A DNA stretch of 64,000 nucleotides. Source: Harmonia axyridis (Eukaryota > Arthropoda > Insecta > Coleoptera > Coccinellidae). Where the stretch lies: positions 9,860,501-9,924,500 of the forward strand of contig NC_059504.1 in NCBI RefSeq assembly GCF_914767665.1, given 5' to 3'. The notes under the pieces were generated by a model. The model made no database searches, was not told the DNA's origin, and was given only the letters and a program-made list of their open reading frames with translations. Within the stretch, counting starts at the first letter, position 1. Every line of letters begins with the position of its first letter. The translations under genes were made by a program, and so were the position numbers. Positions 60,008 through 64,000 of this stretch are shown here, piece after piece.

Positions 60008-60088
60008 CAATTGCACCCTTGAAGAACACATATACCTTTATACACTTAGTTTTCAAGGGCGCTATTGGAGTATTAATGAATTAGCGCT
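60008..60088. repeat. short inverted-repeat sequence, copy 3 of 3
   Basis: CAATTGCACCCTTGAAGAAC, spacer, TTTTCAAGGGCGCTATTGG and TTAATGAATTAGC. The CACCCTTGAA and TTCAAGGGCG ends are complementary. Related to 7896-7975 and 43912-43992. Confidence 0.6.
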
Positions 60089-60580
60089 CAAAAGCTCCTT
60101 TTATACGAGTGCAACAAAATGGCTATCGCGCCATTCAGGATATCTAAAAGTATCAAAATACTTTCCTACTCAAGAGCTCATCAAAATTTCATGGCGATCG
60201 GGTGAATAGTGTCATAATGTATGGGGGTCGAACATACATTCTTTTTTATACAGGATGTTTGGTAGAGATATATAAAAAATTCAGGAGGTGATTTTTCATT
60301 TGATATGGAGGTTTTTTGTTCCAATAAAACATTTTGTTGCAGATACAGCTCTTCAAAGGTACTGACTAATATTTACTTTTCAATATTTTTTGATGATTAT
60401 ATCTGATCAGATGATCACGGAATTATACATTCTCTGTTTCGCCATTTTATGATGTTGTATCCGATTTTTTTGTATTGAGTTGAAAGGGAAATGTTTATTG
60501 AATCATCATCAGAGTTTCAAGAAACAAAATCTTTCCGTCTACAAAAAAATTTGGTCGAATGTTCAATATTATAGAAATAG

Positions 60581-61104
60581 TATCAGGTGTTCAACTTTGC
60601 TTTCGCGGTTTTGCAATAGATAGCTGTAGCGGTAAGAGGTTTGTTGAAATAAATAGATCATAGAGTCATACAATAAGCTGAGGTATTTGTAAAATGACGC
60701 TTTCGAAATATTAGTCGATTTATGGCTGCATCATAAAGTTATTCTGGACTATCTATAAACATGTCAGCTTACAAGTCAAATTGTCGTCACTAGCGAGAGG
60801 TTCTAATTTTCTGCTTCGATTTGAATAAATCTGCGGTTGAGGCTCATTGAATGCTCTCAAATACCTATTAGTGAAAGAACGTGCCGAGAGTGATTTCAAC
60901 GCGTCAAGAACGATGATTTTGATGTCGAAGACAGAAGAGAGAAGGTTTTCGAAGATGCAGAATTGGAGGCATTACTTGATCAAGACTCTTGTCAAACGCA
61001 ACAGCGATGGACAATACTTTGAATCATAAATGTATCAACAGTTTTTTACAATAAAGCCTCGAATTTCGGAAAAAAAACAGCGGAAGCAAAGTTGAACGCT
61101 GATG
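60581..61104 (+). mobile_element. mariner (YELKPRDVE family), copy F, 0.52-kb deletion derivative with both ends
   Basis: Left end TCAGGTGTTCAACTTTGCTT after TA; right end AAGCAAAGTTGAACGCTGA. The start region, LVKERAESDFNASRTMILMS then EERRFSKMQNWRHYLIKTLV (60847-61029), is the N-terminal part in mixed frames. It is joined directly to the 3' end (DGQYFES). No catalytic residues remain. Differs from copy E in its deletion. Confidence 0.83.
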
Positions 61105-61348
61105 TACATTAGATAATAAGTAGAGTATAATTTCAGAGAGTGTAGCAGATGATTCCTTGACTAAATGAGCCTAAAGTAAGTTCCATAAAACATTTTTAAA
61201 TTAGCCTCTTGTTCGGAGTTACTCATTTTTGTAGAGCTTTAACTCTGAATTTTTGATGAATCTTTATCAAACACCATGTATAAAAAAGTTTCTGATGAAA
61301 TCAAATATTTCCTTTCGATTGAGAAAAAGTGAAGTATAATATGTTTTT

Positions 61349-61374
61349 CCCTCTATACTTGTTTATTACTATGT
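61349..61374. mobile_element. single terminus of a P-like element
   Basis: CCCTCTATACTTGTTTATTA followed by CTATG resembles the right terminus of the P-like copies (CCCTCTATCTATGTTTATTACTC...). No partner end seen nearby. Confidence 0.5.
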
Positions 61375-61456
61375 GATTTTTCCTATTATAATCGAGTATT
61401 TCAATCAGAAACATTGAATCAATCTCCTGAAAATAAGTGATCGATATTCATTCCAG

Positions 61457-61571
61457 GTTTTTATAAAAAGCTTCCTGAACCCCTGTCGACAGAAGAATGC
61501 AGACGCCTGCAGTACCGTCGCAAGAGCGACTCCCTAAAGAAGAGAGTTAAACAAAATTTCATGAATATTTG
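61457..61571 (+). CDS. host gene, exon 4 visible (basic)
   Basis: 115 nt between acceptor ATTCATTCCAG (ends 61456) and donor GTGAGT (61572). Enters in phase 1, joining exon 3 as ...SWLG-FYKKL, and leaves with two bases of a codon. Translation: FYKKLPEPLSTEECRRLQYR then RKSDSLKKRVKQNFMNI. The basic RRKSDSLKKRVKQ stretch could be a phosphorylation or nucleic-acid/lipid contact site, but that is speculation. High G+C compared with its flanks, and an open frame across all four exons. The gene continues beyond this window. Confidence 0.88.
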
Positions 61572-64000
61572 GTGAGTATATGAAGAGGGTAGGATGTTGC
61601 GCGATAATTAAAATTCTGACTGAATGTTAATAATTTTCATTAAACCGAGCTTAAGACCCAAAACCCGCGGGGAATGTGCGTTATAAGCTGAGGTTTCAGA
61701 ATGACGGATTTTTGTCGCAGATAAAGTGTAAAAGATACGCGACAATTCTGTTTTCCACGGGAATTTTTCACGGAGATTTATCCCGGAAAATAACATAGCT
61801 CCAGATATTCTGTTATGAAGTTCACCTAGAATTAGAAATACGCGGGATTATCCAATAACAGAAGTGTAGGCATGTTTCAATTTTTTCAAGTATTATGTTC
61901 GCAGCGTGATCCTGCTTTCAATGGAAAAACTTTGCGCTTCGTGGATTGTTAAAAAATTCAAATTTAAGGTTTGTTTGTGTTTCATAGGAAAACAAAACAA
62001 GAAAAATAAAATTGTCAAAACAACAATTCAGAAGAGAACAAACAAAACACATAATTTTTCCTTGATATAATCATTAGTAATAAGTAACATAATAGCATAT
62101 ACTTTTTCCGAAAAACATCGAAAAAACACGTTGCTAAGTAACTCGACAACAAAAGAAGTGGGCCAAAAATGAAAACTTCCCTTGTTAGTTTCTCAGAAAA
62201 AGGTGCCGAGAATGGGGTATCAGATTTTGTCTATCTCCTCTGGTTTAAAAGTTGTAGTGCCAAAACATTGAAATTTGCCCACCCTGTACATTGCGTTTCC
62301 GAAATTTCCCTATCCGTTCCAGATTTTTCCAAAATGAGTCATCATTCAGGTGTTAGTAATGTTTTTGGTCCACCTATGGTTTTTTGGGAAATTTTTTTTA
62401 CAACGAACAATATCGAAATTCCGCTTCAAAGCAGTAACAATATTGAACTAGGTACAAAGCTGTTCTTTAGTTCGGAGATAACTTCACTTCAATTTCAAAT
62501 TCATATTTAATTGCACATATTCTTAATAGAAGCATTCAATTCAAAAAATAACTTCAGATCCACGTATATTAAAGGAATTCAACAAAATGAAAACAAATCC
62601 TAAATAAACATAGGAAACATATGAAGGAAAAAAATAAGAATCAACAGAAAATACCCAGTATTTCGAAAAAAGTGTTGAAATTATTAAATGTACTCATTTA
62701 TACTGATGTATTACACTGAAAATTTCATCAGAATTGAATAAGACATACCAAAGTTATAAATTGTGATTCTTATATTGAATAATCTAAACTAAATAACTAT
62801 TCTGAGCCATATAAACCACATTCAAGCAACGTTCTTTGAAAAACTTTTCAAAAAAATTGATTATTCCGATCATCTATTAAAGTTACATTAAAGTTCGGTG
62901 TTCAATTGACACTCATTTTTATTAATTAACTATCAGCTTCCCATTTCTTTCATTGTAACTGGAATTGAGGTGATCATTTCGGTAATTGAATGAGAAGATT
63001 CCAAAGGCAGAAGATTTCGTCTCACCGAATCTAGTCTTTGACGAACCACCAGGAAAACTGGAAAAAGCTGATTATCTTTCCGAACGGCTGAACATCTAAT
63101 GGACCATGACATGTTTTGTTTTTATTTGATGGCAATAACTACTGAGCCTTGGAATAAATAACTACATTAGAATATTTAATGGAAATGCGGGTACATATAG
63201 AAGCTTACTTATTCATGTCTAAAACTGCATGAATTATATCTATGCATTTTCCGTCAGTACATAATTCAGGAGCAACGATTCTGTATTCTCAGCATAGTGG
63301 TAGTTTTGTTGACATTTGAAAAATATAAAACATCTCGATGCACTTTTCATTGTGTGCAAAAAGAAGTATTTCCCACAGAATGGCGCAGCCATTCGTGGTT
63401 TTGCGAATTGTAAAGGGTACAACGCAGTTGAAATGGGCTATTTAGTGAATTTCCTGAGTTTTCATCTCATGAGTTATAGCTATAGTAAAATAGTTTGAAG
63501 GAATCCCCCCAAAAAATCTCATAATTTCATCGATTAAAAATTCTCAGTTATCCTAAATAATACAAATTAATTTTTACGAAGCTTTTGAAATTAGTATGTG
63601 CCAACGAAAACTTCACACCTGGGTTTTTCAGTTTGAAAATCCGGAAAAATACTCAAGATCTGGAAGCTCACTTTCTCACTTTTAAATTTCGTTTCGAAAT
63701 TGTCATCAATAAGAAAATACCAATTGGAAAAGTGGCAATGAAATGTGGTTAAAATGTCTATTTGGTAACTAATAAAAACATGAATTACTTTTTTGATGAG
63801 TGCCTTGATTGCTGAAAATGCCCACCATTCGGTTTTAAACTATGAATATTTATTCACAAAAAAAAACAATTAAACGCAATTACCAGTCTGATGAGATTGA
63901 TTCTTCACGATATACCTATATTCCACACTGTTCTTGTTGACATTTCTTAATCGATGAAAATGCTGAAGCAAAATTTTAGGATCAGATAATATGAGATCTT
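61572..64000. other. next intron, nothing recognised
   Basis: No further exon recognised to the end of the window. A CACCCTGTAC motif occurs at about 62280. A 113-codon frame (62169-62510) has no motif and is treated as chance. Confidence 0.5.

Noticed and set aside
62169..62510. 113-codon plus-strand frame after the last host exon
   Set aside because: No recognised motif, not bounded by convincing splice sites in phase with exon 4.
1..64000. Search for tRNA genes, CRISPR arrays and bacterial-type systems
   Set aside because: No tRNA-like TTCGA arm with a matching acceptor stem, no regularly spaced repeats, and no operon-like coding were seen by eye.

Overview
This window looks like AT-rich arthropod nuclear DNA, most likely from an insect. 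A beetle is my guess from the transposon mix, but nothing here proves it. The evidence for a eukaryote is split exons with GT-AG borders separated by introns of about 13 kb, many decayed Tc1/mariner copies flanked by TA, P-like, hAT and Harbinger-like remnants, pieces of non-LTR retrotransposon, and no operon-like coding. Almost every longer open frame outside the features below is a chance frame in AT-rich DNA.

Host coding content is one gene on the + strand. I can follow four internal exons: about 33988-34197, then 47386-47556, 48226-48378 and 61457-61571. Their splice phases agree (1, 1, 1, 2). Together they give a conserved-looking segment: a compact N-terminal stretch with alternating strands, then a charged helical coiled-coil-like stretch, then a basic segment. 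I do not recognise the family with confidence. No start or stop codon of the gene lies in the window. An acceptor before the first exon suggests that 1-33987 is upstream intron or flank. In the first exon the reading frame does not run through as written, which I report as a finding.

Layout: 1-9300 holds a DD41D (rosa-like) mariner relative, an older relative, a P-like element and two fragments of a second mariner family. 10.5-11.4 kb is a mariner copy with an internal inverted duplication. 15.5-16.7 kb is a nest of elements (P-like, then a TA-flanked inverted-repeat element, then a Harbinger-like MITE, with a second MITE in the P-like terminus). 18.3-19.2 kb is a deleted mariner. 20.7-22.3 kb is a Tc1-like remnant split by a 1.16-kb foldback element. 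24.0-27.7 kb has two near full-length mariners in the same orientation. 29.4-30.3 kb has twin hairpins, a P-like element and a transposase remnant. 31.5-32.1 kb is a possible solo LTR. From 34 to 61 kb lie the host exons with introns carrying a third mariner, non-LTR pieces, a 0.68-kb foldback, an antisense exon of a possible YqaJ/SWIM-type transposon protein, a 171-bp MITE, and a DD41D copy framed by 256-bp direct repeats. The rest holds Tc1-like, mariner and hAT remnants.

No RNA gene, CRISPR array or defence-like system was seen. The most interesting material is the genealogy of the mobile elements: a shared internal deletion in three DD41D copies, P-like insertions with readable 8-bp target duplications and a THAP-like relic, an insertion with its empty site readable from a sister copy, and several inverted duplications at breakpoints.
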